Positions 33,123-42,334 are shown, counted from the first letter of the stretch. The stretch: DNA of 60,670 bases from Planctomycetota bacterium (GCA_027623295.1 JAQBXR010000016.1:1-60670); one strand, 5' to 3'. Notes: a model not told the origin generated them from the sequence alone. Made by a program: numbers and translations.

Positions 33123-34379
33123 CTATTCCCGTGGAGGCAGAACGCGCAGTTCGGTAATCGCCAGCACCCGGCCGGCAGCTAGACTCTTTTCATTACGCCA
33201 AATGCCGCGCACCACAAGTTCGCGATTGACGAATTCTTTCAGGTCTTGGTTGCCATCAAAGCTATGCATGGGCAACTCGCGTCCCCCACGCACCAGGCAA
33301 TACGGCATGTTTGCGTTGACCGAAGGGCGATATTCCACCCATCCGATTTCCACGCTACTGCCTTCGCCCTCGTAGACCACTGGCTTCTTTTCAGCAGCCA
33401 ACATCTTGTCTAAACGTGCCGCTTCGTCGACCTGCTTGGCGGCCATGGCGCGGCGCACATCGGCAGCGAGTGCCGAGAAGTAAAAGCGACGTAAGCCATC
33501 GATGCGGGTTAAAGAACGACGCGCTTGATTGGTACTTTGCAAGTCGGTACTGTGCCAAATCACGTGGCCGAACACCATTTCCAAGTTATCTAGGCGACGG
33601 CGATCCCAAGCCATATTGTCCGAAGTCACTGCTGAGGCTAAGGCTTCCAAGCTCTTCACCGCATTTAGACGTTGCAGTTCCGGTTCCTTAGCAACGTCGA
33701 CGCTGCGGAATAAAGTCCATTTCTCTTTCTCAGATTCTGGGCTGACGGCATCTGCGGCAGAAGCCACTCCACCACTACTCGCTTCGACAGCTTCTCCGCC
33801 AACGTTCTTCACCGGGTCGGCGCTGACCACCTCTTCCACGCTGGGATCGACATCGTCCTCCAAAACCACCGGTTCCACGCTGCGCGCACTTTTGTGTTCC
33901 GCCCAAATGCGTTTCCAGCTTGCGGCATCGCGTTGTGGCATGCGCAACTCGCTGGTCAACACCCAAGCCGACACCGTTTCGGGAGCACGGACTTCAAACC
34001 AATCATCCTTTTTCGACAGGAGCAAAACCTGGTCGTCTTTCTGAAAGTGGCCCAAGGGTGTGGATGAGGCATCGGTGGATGGGCGTGGACGTATGCGCAC
34101 CCGCGAAGAAGTAATACTGCCGACTCCACCTTCCCACACGACGTAATCCTTATGCACCCAAACGTTGAGGCCACCAGGTACGCGCACCTTGGTCCACGGG
34201 GTGTACTCGGTCACCACCTGCACTGGCATGCCCTGCTCTAACACCAAAACCTGCGCGGACTTTTTGTCGTAGAAGGCGAAAAGTATCGCCTTTTCCGATG
34301 CAATCTCCGCATAAGGAAGGTCACCGTGCTGGGCCGGAACCGCGAGGGAAGTAGCACTAAGGAGGAGGGATGCGAACAT
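33123..34379 (-). CDS. Exported protein with two SH3-type domains and an OB-like C-terminus
   Basis: 418 residues. After a signal peptide (residues 1-16) come two bacterial SH3-like domains: about 33-80 (FYDKKSAQVLVLEQGMPVQVV...VHKDYVVWEGG) and about 85-145 (SSRVRIRPRPSTDASSTPLGHFQKDDQVLLLSKKDDW). An acidic low-complexity linker (about 160-215) separates these from a helical region. The last 80 residues (GWVEYRPSVNANMPYCLVRGGRELPM...VVRGIWRNEKSLAAGRVLAITELRVLP) look like a small OB-fold-like beta domain. SH3b domains commonly bind peptidoglycan. It lies between cstA and phoD in the same orientation. No catalytic motif was seen. Confidence 0.78.
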   Translation of the reverse strand: MFASLLLSATSLAVPAQHGDLPYAEIASEKAILFAFYDKKSAQVLVLEQGMPVQVVTEYTPWTKVRVPGGLNVWVHKDYVVWEGGVGSITSSRVRIRPRPSTDASSTPLGHFQKDDQVLLLSKKDDWFEVRAPETVSAWVLTSELRMPQRDAASWKRIWAEHKSARSVEPVVLEDDVDPSVEEVVSADPVKNVGGEAVEASSGGVASAADAVSPESEKEKWTLFRSVDVAKEPELQRLNAVKSLEALASAVTSDNMAWDRRRLDNLEMVFGHVIWHSTDLQSTNQARRSLTRIDGLRRFYFSALAADVRRAMAAKQVDEAARLDKMLAAEKKPVVYEGEGSSVEIGWVEYRPSVNANMPYCLVRGGRELPMHSFDGNQDLKEFVNRELVVRGIWRNEKSLAAGRVLAITELRVLPPRE

Positions 34380-34392
34380 AGCTAAACTCAGT

Positions 34393-35733
34393 TTACGGCT
34401 GCAGTTGGTCTAAACGAAGCACAACCTGGCGGCCAATGGGTTCCCCATAAACATCGTGCAGGCGGAAACTTAGCTCCGGGTGCGATCCTTGGAAGTGGAA
34501 GTCGAGAATGCCGAAATTCTCCTCAGCAGCCAGCGTGCCGGGAATCCGTTCGTCTACTTGCTGGTCAGGTTCGGCTTCGCCGATGCCCGCGGCCAGTGGA
34601 GAACTGGTGAATTCCAACAATGGGTAGGTTCCTTCGCGCTCTAAACGCAAGGCTTCCCCAATGTGCCGATCGCCGCTGATCATGAAGGCTCCAGCAATGG
34701 AATTTTCATTCAAAAAGTTAAGCAAACGCATGCGTTCTTCCGGATATAAATTCCACGTTTCAAAACGATGATAAGTCGACAATACTTGCATGCCCGATGC
34801 AATCACCTTGAAGTCTGCGGTGCTGCTTTGCAATCCATTTTCCAACCACTCCCACTGGACGTCCGACAAAAGACTCTTAGGCGCAGGCGTGGCCGGCTTC
34901 AAGACATCGCGGTCATAGCGGACATCTAACATGAAGAACTCCACCGGGCCAATTTCGAAGCGGAAGAAAACGCCATCGGGGCCATCTAAACCGGCGGCTG
35001 GATTCGGCCAGTAAGAAGTGAACAAGTCCAGGGAGAAATCGCGCAAGGGATAAGTGCTGTCGGAATTGTTCGGTCCATAATCGTGGTCATCCCAAACTGC
35101 GTAGTGCGGTGTATTCGCCAACAACGCCTGCAGGCTTGGCATGGCACGTTGGAACTTCCATCGCGCTTCCATGGCTGCAGGGTCATTCCACTCTTCACCC
35201 TTTAAACCGTAATAAACATTATCCCCCAGCCATAAGAAGGCATCGGGCTTCATACGTTCAATGGCGCGAAAAATGGGCTGTGATGGATTTGCACCCCAAT
35301 CGCCAGCACAACTTCCGAAAGCAACGCGGAAAGAAAAGGGCTGGCCATCGTCCGGAAGAGTGTGAAAGCTTTGCTCATTTAAGCCATGCTGCGGAAGACC
35401 GTTCTTCACCAGGCGGTAGCGATAGGTTGTATCGGCATCGAGCCCGGTGATTTGGCATTGCCCATAAAGGCGACGTCCATCCATTCGCAATTCCACCTTC
35501 TGCCCCACCGCATCCAAAGCGGGCTCCCAAGAATGCCTGGCGCTTTTCTTGGCGAGCTCCAGGGTGTAAGTTCCAGGAGCCTTCGCGGCGGCCCATATAC
35601 GCACCGAATCGGAACGCAAATCGCCCAGCATCGGCCCGGAATCCAAGCCATCGTGACGCACGCCAGGAGCGGCGCATGCAGGCAGCAAAACCAGAACAAA
35701 CCGTGTGAGAAGGGTGGTGCAGCGGGGCCTCAT
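34393..35733 (-). CDS. phoD: PhoD-like phosphatase/phosphodiesterase lipoprotein
   Basis: 446 residues. The signal peptide ends in a lipobox (LPAC, Cys about 20). A PhoD N-terminal beta domain (about 30-125) leads to the metallophosphatase domain (about 135-440): FGSCAGDW (Cys iron ligand), WLGDNVYYG, VWDDHDYGPNNSD and MISGDRHIGE. PhoD hydrolyses phosphodiesters and monoesters using Fe3+ and Ca2+ and is often a phosphate-starvation or teichoic-acid enzyme. TACAAC lies six bases before the ATG (leaderless geometry). It is divergent from rmuC with 45 bp between starts. Confidence 0.92.
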   Translation of the reverse strand: MRPRCTTLLTRFVLVLLPACAAPGVRHDGLDSGPMLGDLRSDSVRIWAAAKAPGTYTLELAKKSARHSWEPALDAVGQKVELRMDGRRLYGQCQITGLDADTTYRYRLVKNGLPQHGLNEQSFHTLPDDGQPFSFRVAFGSCAGDWGANPSQPIFRAIERMKPDAFLWLGDNVYYGLKGEEWNDPAAMEARWKFQRAMPSLQALLANTPHYAVWDDHDYGPNNSDSTYPLRDFSLDLFTSYWPNPAAGLDGPDGVFFRFEIGPVEFFMLDVRYDRDVLKPATPAPKSLLSDVQWEWLENGLQSSTADFKVIASGMQVLSTYHRFETWNLYPEERMRLLNFLNENSIAGAFMISGDRHIGEALRLEREGTYPLLEFTSSPLAAGIGEAEPDQQVDERIPGTLAAEENFGILDFHFQGSHPELSFRLHDVYGEPIGRQVVLRLDQLQP

Positions 35734-35778
35734 AGCAAGGTTGTAAAGCCTGCCTGCGTGTCTTGCTACACTTCCTCT

Positions 35779-37050
35779 ATGGAACCCCTATTTGTGGCCT
35801 TACTTGCTCTTGCTGCCCTCGCGCTTGGCGGATGGGTTGGCCTAGTTATGGGGCGACTCAAGGCTCGAGAGCAGGCATACACCGAGGCAGTAACCGAGTC
35901 TGTGGCCGCGCAAACCCGTGAAGCTGGGCTCCAGGCGCAAATTATCGACATCGATAAGCAACTCGCTGCTGCCGTCGCCCGGGAAGAAGTGCTGCGTGCC
36001 ACTTTTGAGGCCGAAAAACGTACCGCTGAAGAATTACGCAAAGAAATGCAGGTCAACTTCAAAGCGATTGCTGGCGATGCCTTGAAGGACAACAGCCAAT
36101 CACTTCTCGAACGTACCGAGTTGCATCTGAAACCGTTTCACGATCAACTCAAAGACTTATCCAAGCAGACCCGCGAATTGGAAGAAGCGCGCGGCAAAGC
36201 GCAAGGTGCTCTGAAGCATCAGTTGCACGATCTACAGGAATCCACCCGCGAGTTACGCATAAAAAGTGAATCCTTAACCACCGCCCTACGCGGTAGCTCT
36301 CAAGCGCGCGGGCAATGGGGTGAGAACGTTTTGCAGCGCGTGTTTGAACTAGCGGGCATGACTGAGGGTATGCACTTTCGCACCCAAGTCACCACCGCAG
36401 ACGGACTTCGTCCTGACTTTTTGGTACTACTGCCCGGCGGCGACGCCATCCCGGTGGATTCCAAAGTTCCCATGGCGGCGTTTTTAGATGCACAAGCGGA
36501 ACCAGACCCAATCCGCAAGAAAGCGTTGTTAGCGCAACATGCGCAAGACCTTCGCAGCCACGTGCGTGCTCTAGAACGTAAAGATTACTCCTCGAGTGTA
36601 GAGGGCAGCGTGGACTTCACCGTGCTGTTCTTGCCCGGCGATCATTTGCTGGAAGCCGCCTATCAAGCCAACCCGCGCTTGCAAGAAGAGTCGATGGAGA
36701 AGAAAATCCTGCTTGCCACTCCGGTCACGTTGTTGGCGTTGTTACGCACCGTTTCGCTGTACTGGCAACAAGAGAAGTTGGCACGCAATGCTGCTGAGAT
36801 TGCGAGCTTGGCCAAGGAGTACCACGGACGCGTACGAACTTTTACCGAGCACTTATCGAAAACCGGAAGTGGCCTGACATCGGCGGTGAAGGCGTTCAAC
36901 TCTGCGGTTGGCTCTTACAACCACAAGATCCTGCCCCAGGGCAAACGCTTGGAAGAATTGGCTGACATCGACCCCAAAAGAGCCATCGAAGACCCGAAGC
37001 CGATTGAAACCGAAGCGCGCAGCGACCTCTCCCTGCCGAATCTAGATTAA
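35779..37050 (+). CDS. rmuC: RmuC-family DNA recombination protein
   Basis: 423 residues from ATG 35779; the upstream open frame is antisense to phoD. A membrane helix (residues 4-24) is followed by a long coiled-coil (about 30-165), then the PD-(D/E)xK-like RmuC domain (about 170-385). Landmarks: GSSQARGQWGENVLQRVFELAGM, RPDFLVLLPGGDAIPVDSKVPMAAF (D and DxK) and FTVLFLPGDHLLEAAYQANPRL. RmuC limits inversion at short inverted repeats in E. coli. The start follows TACACT (35767-35772) by six bases. Confidence 0.95.
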   Translation: MEPLFVALLALAALALGGWVGLVMGRLKAREQAYTEAVTESVAAQTREAGLQAQIIDIDKQLAAAVAREEVLRATFEAEKRTAEELRKEMQVNFKAIAGDALKDNSQSLLERTELHLKPFHDQLKDLSKQTRELEEARGKAQGALKHQLHDLQESTRELRIKSESLTTALRGSSQARGQWGENVLQRVFELAGMTEGMHFRTQVTTADGLRPDFLVLLPGGDAIPVDSKVPMAAFLDAQAEPDPIRKKALLAQHAQDLRSHVRALERKDYSSSVEGSVDFTVLFLPGDHLLEAAYQANPRLQEESMEKKILLATPVTLLALLRTVSLYWQQEKLARNAAEIASLAKEYHGRVRTFTEHLSKTGSGLTSAVKAFNSAVGSYNHKILPQGKRLEELADIDPKRAIEDPKPIETEARSDLSLPNLD

Positions 37051-37086
37051 GCCCCAATCATTCACGCTTGACGGCGTTCTCCTGAC

Positions 37087-37725
37087 ATGAAGTCCCTTTA
37101 CCTTTCGCTGCTCCTGTTCCCTGCATGCTATGCCGCGCCAAGCCAGGAAGCCGCGCCCTCTTTGGAGTGGCTTACTGAGGAAGCCTTGCAATTTGAGGAG
37201 GGCACCGATTATCAAGCCGTCACCGAGCTACGCTTTTCCTCCACCCCAACCGATGAGCATCTGCGCTCGCTGCAACAGCTGCCGCGGTTAACCTCCCTGC
37301 AGATCTGGGATGAAGGCTGCTTCCAGGCGCCTGGCTACCCGATTGGGCTTATGAACGATGACACCCTTGCCTTGATTGCGGAACTCCACCAACTGGAATC
37401 GCTCGCCATTGCAGGGTGGAATGTGTTCTATTCCAATGCCGGCCTGCAACACATTGTGCAAATGCCGAAACTCGCCAAGCTAAAAGTCAGTATGGCGCCA
37501 AACGTCACCGATGAAAGCATGCGCATTTTGGCGCAAATGCCTACGCTTACGCACCTAGACATCACCTATACCGAAATCACCGAGGCAGGACTTAGCTATC
37601 TTTTGGAGGCCGCCAAACTGGAAAATGTGGCCTACGGTTGGACCCGCACCCAAGAGATGCACGCGCAACGGTTTTTGAAAGCGCATCCGCAGACCACATT
37701 CCTGGCAGGATTCGAAGCACCATGA
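37087..37725 (+). CDS. Leucine-rich-repeat lipoprotein
   Basis: 212 residues. A signal peptide with a lipobox-like LFPAC (Cys14) is followed by three to five short leucine-rich repeats of the LRR/internalin kind, such as LRSLQQLPRLTSLQI, LALIAELHQLESLAI, LQHIVQMPKLAKLKV and MRILAQMPTLTHLDITYTEI. The repeats suggest a binding surface; no enzymatic motif was seen. It overlaps the following methyltransferase-fold lipoprotein by 4 bp (ATGA), so the two probably act together at the envelope. Confidence 0.78.
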   Translation: MKSLYLSLLLFPACYAAPSQEAAPSLEWLTEEALQFEEGTDYQAVTELRFSSTPTDEHLRSLQQLPRLTSLQIWDEGCFQAPGYPIGLMNDDTLALIAELHQLESLAIAGWNVFYSNAGLQHIVQMPKLAKLKVSMAPNVTDESMRILAQMPTLTHLDITYTEITEAGLSYLLEAAKLENVAYGWTRTQEMHAQRFLKAHPQTTFLAGFEAP

Positions 37726-38462
37726 TTTTCCGCGCGTACATTCTCCTTTGCTTGGGCTTGCTTAGCTGCCAGATTCCACAGCCCGCCGCCGACTTCGCGA
37801 CCGATTCGATGCAACATATAGACCGCATGGAGAGTGATCACGCGCGCGACGCAGAACGCAAACCAGCAGCCGTCCTTGAGTTCTTCGGCATTCAACCGGG
37901 CATGGCGGTTGCCGACGTCATGGCTGGCGATGGTTATTACACCGAACTCTTGTCTCGCATTGTCGGTCCCGAAGGTACCGTTTATTGTCAGAACACTTCC
38001 ATTCCGCTGCGCGTTTTTGCAGACGCCCCCTTGACCGCGCGGCTTGCCAATCAACGCTTAGCTAACGTAATGCGCCTCGATATGGAGTTTGAAGACGATG
38101 GCTTCCCAACGGATTTAGATGTCGCCATCTTGGTACGCTTCTACCACGACTTTGGCTGGCAGAAAGTCGACCGCGAAGCTTTCAATGCCCTCATGTTTGC
38201 TAGCCTTAAGCCTGGCGGCGTCTTTGGAGTGATTGATCATCACGCAAAAGCAGGCGCTGGCATCAGCGAAGGAAGGAGCCTACACCGCATCGAAGCGGAC
38301 TTCCTGCAAAAGGAAATCGAGGCCGCAGGCTTTGTGCTTGAACAACAGTCCTCCGTTTTGACCAACGCCTCCGACACCCTGGATTGGAGTATTTTTGATC
38401 CAGAACACGAAGGCCGCGACACCACATCGCGCTTTGTTTACCTTTTCCGAAAACCGCTCTAA
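37722..38462 (+). CDS. Exported SAM-methyltransferase-fold lipoprotein (COG4798-like)
   Basis: 246 residues from ATG 37722. Residues 1-16 form a signal peptide with a lipobox (LLSC). The mature part is a class I methyltransferase fold: RKPAAVLEFFGIQPGMAVADVMAGDGYYTELLSRIVGPEGTVY (motif I with DVMAGDGYYTE), then DLDVAILVRFYHDFGWQ (motif II region) and LKPGGVFGVIDHHA (motif III). It resembles the predicted-methyltransferase group COG4798, many members of which also carry signal peptides. Methylation outside the cytosol is puzzling, as SAM is cytosolic; it may bind another ligand. It is translationally coupled to the LRR lipoprotein. Confidence 0.85.
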   Translation: MIFRAYILLCLGLLSCQIPQPAADFATDSMQHIDRMESDHARDAERKPAAVLEFFGIQPGMAVADVMAGDGYYTELLSRIVGPEGTVYCQNTSIPLRVFADAPLTARLANQRLANVMRLDMEFEDDGFPTDLDVAILVRFYHDFGWQKVDREAFNALMFASLKPGGVFGVIDHHAKAGAGISEGRSLHRIEADFLQKEIEAAGFVLEQQSSVLTNASDTLDWSIFDPEHEGRDTTSRFVYLFRKPL

Positions 38463-38481
38463 TCATTCCACGCGACGCATT

Positions 38482-38997
38482 TTGTTAGCTCTTTTACTCG
38501 GCAGCATTGCACTTGCTGCCGCATCTTCCACCGCCTTACCGCAGCAGGAAGATTCCATGAACTCCTCCGGCAATCTAGTTTTGATAGAAGGAATTGGAAC
38601 TCCCGGCGAAGGCTGGCTGCAACTTGCGCCAGCTGGCAGCATGATTCAAGGCCCCACCAACGGTCAGCTCACCATTGGCTTAGCGACGTTCCCTTTTTCG
38701 GAGCTGGGCAAAACCAAAATCCTCCTCAACATGGATTACACGAGTTGGGCCTACATAGCGGGTCAGGAAACAGCCGTCACTCACCTCGGTAGCAACCCTG
38801 CACCCATGGGGACCCAAGCGGTTTCTGGTGGCCCGGTTTCTATATCTGGGCTCCATGGATCGGGGTTTTTTGAAGTTAGTCAACCCAATGGAATCACTCT
38901 CACTCTAGAGAGCAACAGTGATTACCTATTCAGCCAAGAGAGCTTTTCCTGGATAAAACTCCCGCTGGGTGCGAAAGTCTCTCTGCTGAAGGATTAG
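38482..38997 (+). CDS. Small exported protein of unknown function
   Basis: About 171 residues. No ATG lies at the start of the recognisable signal peptide (LLALLLGSIALAAASSTALPQQ); the best start is TTG 38482, with a TTG at 38395 as the alternative overlapping the preceding gene. The mature protein is beta-rich, with Gly, Ser and Thr, for example NLVLIEGIGTPGEGWLQL, LTIGLATFPFSEL, and GGPVSISGLHGSGFFEV. I do not recognise a family. It lies 19 bp after the methyltransferase-like lipoprotein, so is probably the third gene of that envelope operon. Confidence 0.6.
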   Translation: MLALLLGSIALAAASSTALPQQEDSMNSSGNLVLIEGIGTPGEGWLQLAPAGSMIQGPTNGQLTIGLATFPFSELGKTKILLNMDYTSWAYIAGQETAVTHLGSNPAPMGTQAVSGGPVSISGLHGSGFFEVSQPNGITLTLESNSDYLFSQESFSWIKLPLGAKVSLLKD

Positions 38998-39032
38998 AGT
39001 TCTACGAGATAAAGGGCGGATTTCAAAAATCC

Positions 39033-39197
39033 TCAGACTAAGAAGCGCAGTTTGGCTGGCGCAGTACCTGCATAGAGGGCACCGCCAGAACCAGGAGCCA
39101 ACGTGGTATCCGCAATCTTAGTGAAGGTGGGCGTATGGGCTACAGCCGGAGCTGCAAGCAGGCCGAGCTAAAGTAAGCTGGAGAGGACAAAGCGTAT
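39033..39197 (-). pseudogene. Remnant of an exported-protein gene N-terminus
   Basis: Reading leftward from 39197, one frame gives ATA-RFVLSSLL-TAG-LGLLAAPAVA followed by HTPTFTKIADTTLAPGSGG, ending at TGA (39035-39033). This is the start of an exported protein of the PVC repeat type (KIADT-x-x-PGSGG), with a good signal peptide. The initiator is ATA instead of ATG, there is a TAG inside the signal peptide, and everything after about 54 codons is gone. Decayed gene, seen only from the translated frame. Confidence 0.5.
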
Positions 39198-39222
39198 GCG
39201 TCCAGCTTAACTTGCACTTCGA

Positions 39223-40458
39223 TTAAGGGCGCCATTTCCCCTGCGCAACGGCAGGGCGGAACTCTTCCAAATCCGTGACCGAAGGGTCTACGGAGCGGTC
39301 GGTTTCGGCCGAGAGGTAAGCCGCCATTAAGATGCGCACCACTTCCAGGCCATCGTTAAAGGTTAGGTCTGGCGTTTTTCCCGTGAGGAAACAATTCACC
39401 ATGTGGCGGTTTTCTGCGGCATAACCATAGGCCGATGCTTCCGCCGGAACGATGGGCATGACTCCCTGCTCGGCGTTTTGCTTCTCGATCATGTCCTCGC
39501 CTGAATCTCCGACGACCTTACGTGAGAAGAAAGCTTCCAAGCCTGTCTCCAAAGAGTTGGAGCGCATGGAGTATTCTGGGCCAAGCAGTTCAAAGCTCAA
39601 GCGCAAACCAGCACCCACAAAGGCCCAGGAGGTGGTGGCTTCGGCGATGAGAGTGTGGCCTTGTTGGTCCCGGTAAGTCACCGTGCAACGTGCAAAGTCC
39701 TCAGAAGGCGTGTTGATGTAATCGACTTCCTCCCCATGCGTATCCTTCAGTTGCTGCGCATACTCAGGCCGCGTCCACTTCAAGGAAGCGATTTGAGCAT
39801 TGACCGAAACAATGGTTAGGGAATCACGCGGTGCGCCCGGCGCGGTCAGCAAGAAACGTGCGGTTTCAACGCTGTGACACATCATGTCATTCATAACCCC
39901 GCCGCCTTGGATCTCGCCGCGCCAGAACCATGGACTATGCGGGCCGCAATGCTCTTCTGCAGCGCGCGCCAAATATGGTCGCCCAGTCAAGGGTGCAGCC
40001 CGACCCCAAATCACTTCTTTGCCGCGTACTACACTTGGGGTGAAAACCTGGTTCTCCAAATAGCCGGTGGAGATGCCAGCCTTTTCCATAATCTCTACTA
40101 CCTTGCGAGCTTCCACCAAGTTGCGCGCCAAAGGCTTTTCGCAGGCCACACCACTAAGCGGAACTTCGCGTCTGGCATTGCCTGCTGCAATCGCTTCCAT
40201 GACTGCAATGCGGCTATCGTTGGGGCTATTAATCCAAATAGCGTCGATGCCCGGGTCGGCCGCCATCTCCTCAACGGTGTCAAAGCCGCGTGCTTCCCCT
40301 AACCCAAGTTCACGGGCAAGTGCTGCAGACTTATCTGCGGATTCCCGGGTTCGGCTGGTAACTCCGCCCACCACGCAATCGCGGACTTCCACTAAGGACT
40401 GGATGTGAAAGTTGGTGTTAAAACCGGCACCGACGAAGCCAATGGAGAGGCGTTTCAT
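39223..40458 (-). CDS. Gfo/Idh/MocA-family oxidoreductase
   Basis: 411 residues. The N-terminal Rossmann domain begins MKRLSIGFVGAGFNTNFHIQSL (GxGxxN pattern), with AIWINSPND and ACEKPLARNLVEAR (the conserved EKP). The C-terminal catalytic half follows with GGGVMNDMMCHSVETARFLL. No signal peptide, so cytosolic. Such NAD(P) enzymes act on sugars, inositols and keto-glycosides. Its 4-bp overlap with the MFS transporter and position at the end of an operon with DUF1080, cytochrome c and a sorbosone-dehydrogenase-like enzyme suggest it handles a 3-keto sugar after uptake. The substrate is inferred. Confidence 0.88.
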   Translation of the reverse strand: MKRLSIGFVGAGFNTNFHIQSLVEVRDCVVGGVTSRTRESADKSAALARELGLGEARGFDTVEEMAADPGIDAIWINSPNDSRIAVMEAIAAGNARREVPLSGVACEKPLARNLVEARKVVEIMEKAGISTGYLENQVFTPSVVRGKEVIWGRAAPLTGRPYLARAAEEHCGPHSPWFWRGEIQGGGVMNDMMCHSVETARFLLTAPGAPRDSLTIVSVNAQIASLKWTRPEYAQQLKDTHGEEVDYINTPSEDFARCTVTYRDQQGHTLIAEATTSWAFVGAGLRLSFELLGPEYSMRSNSLETGLEAFFSRKVVGDSGEDMIEKQNAEQGVMPIVPAEASAYGYAAENRHMVNCFLTGKTPDLTFNDGLEVVRILMAAYLSAETDRSVDPSVTDLEEFRPAVAQGKWRP

Positions 40459-41741
40459 GAATTCTTATTTGCTGAGAGGGACCGCGGGCAGGTTGCGACG
40501 AGGATGAGTAGACAAGCTAACGAGGCCCACATCGGCACGGAAAACAATTTACGGTAGTCGCCATCTGCCCAATCGGCGACCCAACCAGCGATCTTGGAAC
40601 CAACAATGACGCCGACTCCCACAATGACTAAGTTGTAGAGGCTTTGCGCACTGGCGCGGACATCGGGGGTGGTGTATTCATCGACGATCATGAAGCAGAC
40701 GAAGATGAAGCATCCGAAACAAACTCCGTGCAAAGCCACTCCCAAGAGTAGGGCCGCACTGGAATCAGAGCAGTAGGCAAACAATCCCATGCGTGCGGCA
40801 TACGCAAGTAAACCCACACTGAGAATGAGGCACTTGGAGTGGCGCTTCACCAGGAGAGGGATCAGGCCAATGACAAGAACCTCGACCATTTGCCCGATGG
40901 TCATAAAACCACCGCCCCCCACGCCAAAGATGGATTGGAAGAAAGCTGGGACTTCCAGTTTTTCGTGCAAGAAGCCTTCGGTATGCACGAAGTAGAACTG
41001 GTGAATGCAGCTGACCGGAACCGAAAGTAAAAAGAGCAGCAGCAAAGGCTGCTGTTTGATTTCACTCAGAGCCGCCAGCGTTGCGTTCTTTTCGGTCGAC
41101 TTGCTCGGCGGAGTATGCGGCAAGCTAAAACTAAACATGCCCATGATTACGCCGAGCATCGCACTCAGATGAAAGGCGTCGGCCTTACCAGCGACTTGAG
41201 CGAGACGGAGTTCTTCACCCACTAGATGGTCTGGGGAATGCGCAATACCGAGCCAATGCCCCATGCCAATTCCAACCGCAATCCAACCGAAGGTACCCCA
41301 CAAACGGACCTTGCCGAAATCCCTTTCCACATTCGGTAAATGGTGAAAGGCTAGCGCATTGGTGAGTGGCATGGTTGGTGAATACACCATGCCGTAGAGC
41401 AGCGAGAAAACGAGGAAGCCATTGAAGGAATCAATGCTCGCAAGTTGCCAAATGAGTGCGGCGCCAATGAGATGACTAAAGCCCAGCATTTTCTCCGTGG
41501 AAAACCAACGATCGGCCATTTGCCCAGCAAGGAATGGACCCACGATGGCACCCACTGCCCCTGCGGCAAACATGTATCCGATTTCATCGCCATTCATGCC
41601 TCGGTAGTCGCTGAGGAAGGACCACAGAAACGGCAGCCATGCTCCCCCAATGGCATATTGGAAGAACATCATGACGGACAGGCGAGTGCGCAGTCCGGAA
41701 GCGAGTGGGGTATCCATGGGCAGGTTTTGCATGATGCTCAA
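40455..41741 (-). CDS. MFS sugar/nucleoside:proton symporter (NupG/YegT-like)
   Basis: 428 residues with about 12 membrane helices. Early TRLSVMMFFQYAIGGAWLPFLWSFL, then GPFLAGQMADRWFSTEKML and LPNVERDFGKVRLWGTFGWIAVGI are typical of the nucleoside:H+ symporter family, which in PVC bacteria is often associated with sugar catabolic operons. A charged loop separates the halves (about 200-225). It overlaps DUF1080 and Gfo/Idh genes by 4 bp. Probable role: import of the processed sugar made by the periplasmic enzymes of the same operon. Confidence 0.88.
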   Translation of the reverse strand: MSIMQNLPMDTPLASGLRTRLSVMMFFQYAIGGAWLPFLWSFLSDYRGMNGDEIGYMFAAGAVGAIVGPFLAGQMADRWFSTEKMLGFSHLIGAALIWQLASIDSFNGFLVFSLLYGMVYSPTMPLTNALAFHHLPNVERDFGKVRLWGTFGWIAVGIGMGHWLGIAHSPDHLVGEELRLAQVAGKADAFHLSAMLGVIMGMFSFSLPHTPPSKSTEKNATLAALSEIKQQPLLLLFLLSVPVSCIHQFYFVHTEGFLHEKLEVPAFFQSIFGVGGGGFMTIGQMVEVLVIGLIPLLVKRHSKCLILSVGLLAYAARMGLFAYCSDSSAALLLGVALHGVCFGCFIFVCFMIVDEYTTPDVRASAQSLYNLVIVGVGVIVGSKIAGWVADWADGDYRKLFSVPMWASLACLLILVATCPRSLSANKNS

Positions 41742-42334
41742 CGCGTAACGCGAATGTTCCGGAAGTGGACCGGTGAGTGGTCGTCATGATTTTGCAGACC
41801 GATAAAGCCATGGCCGCTGCGGTCGCCCTCGAACTCGTTGACCAGTTGATCATTCACATAAATCTTGTAGCGCTGATCCCACACTTGAATGCGCATGCGG
41901 TTCCAAGAGCCGGGTTCCAAGGTAGGCATAGAGGTTGCCTCTTGGAAGCTGTAGATCGAACCGGTGTTGTGCTTCGGTCCCGCAACATCGCAGATTTGGA
42001 TTTCATAGCCATGATTCACGGCCACATAAGGCTCTTGCCCTGGATCGGGGAAGCGCACAAAAACACCAGAGTTGTAAGAAGCGTCTTCCACCATCCACTC
42101 CAATTCGACCTCAAAGTTTCGGAAGTCTTCCGCAGCATACCACAGCATGCCCATGCCGCCGGTGGTTTTCAAAACCCCGTTCTCCACTACAAACTCACCC
42201 GGCCCGCACATTTGCCAGCCGCTATCGATTGGGTTTCCGGAAACCCAAAGGTCCGACGTGGTGCCCTTCACCAAAGGCATACGGCAAGCGCCGAGTGCAG
42301 TCAGAAGGAGCAAAATTGAAAGAGTGTGCTTCAT
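41738..42334 (-). CDS. DUF1080 lipoprotein (3-keto-disaccharide hydrolase family)
   Basis: 198 residues. Signal peptide with lipobox (ALGAC, Cys17). The DUF1080 (concanavalin-like jelly roll) domain spans the rest: WQMCGPGEFVVENGVLKTTGG, FRNFEVELEWMVEDASYNSGVFVRFPDP, NHGYEIQICD, NTGSIYSFQEAT and YKIYVNDQLVNEFEGDRS. Members of this family hydrolyse 3-keto-glycosides, and many planctomycetes have dozens. The protein is probably on the periplasmic face of the outer or inner membrane. Nine bases separate it from the upstream dehydrogenase-like gene. Confidence 0.93.
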   Translation of the reverse strand: MKHTLSILLLLTALGACRMPLVKGTTSDLWVSGNPIDSGWQMCGPGEFVVENGVLKTTGGMGMLWYAAEDFRNFEVELEWMVEDASYNSGVFVRFPDPGQEPYVAVNHGYEIQICDVAGPKHNTGSIYSFQEATSMPTLEPGSWNRMRIQVWDQRYKIYVNDQLVNEFEGDRSGHGFIGLQNHDDHSPVHFRNIRVTR

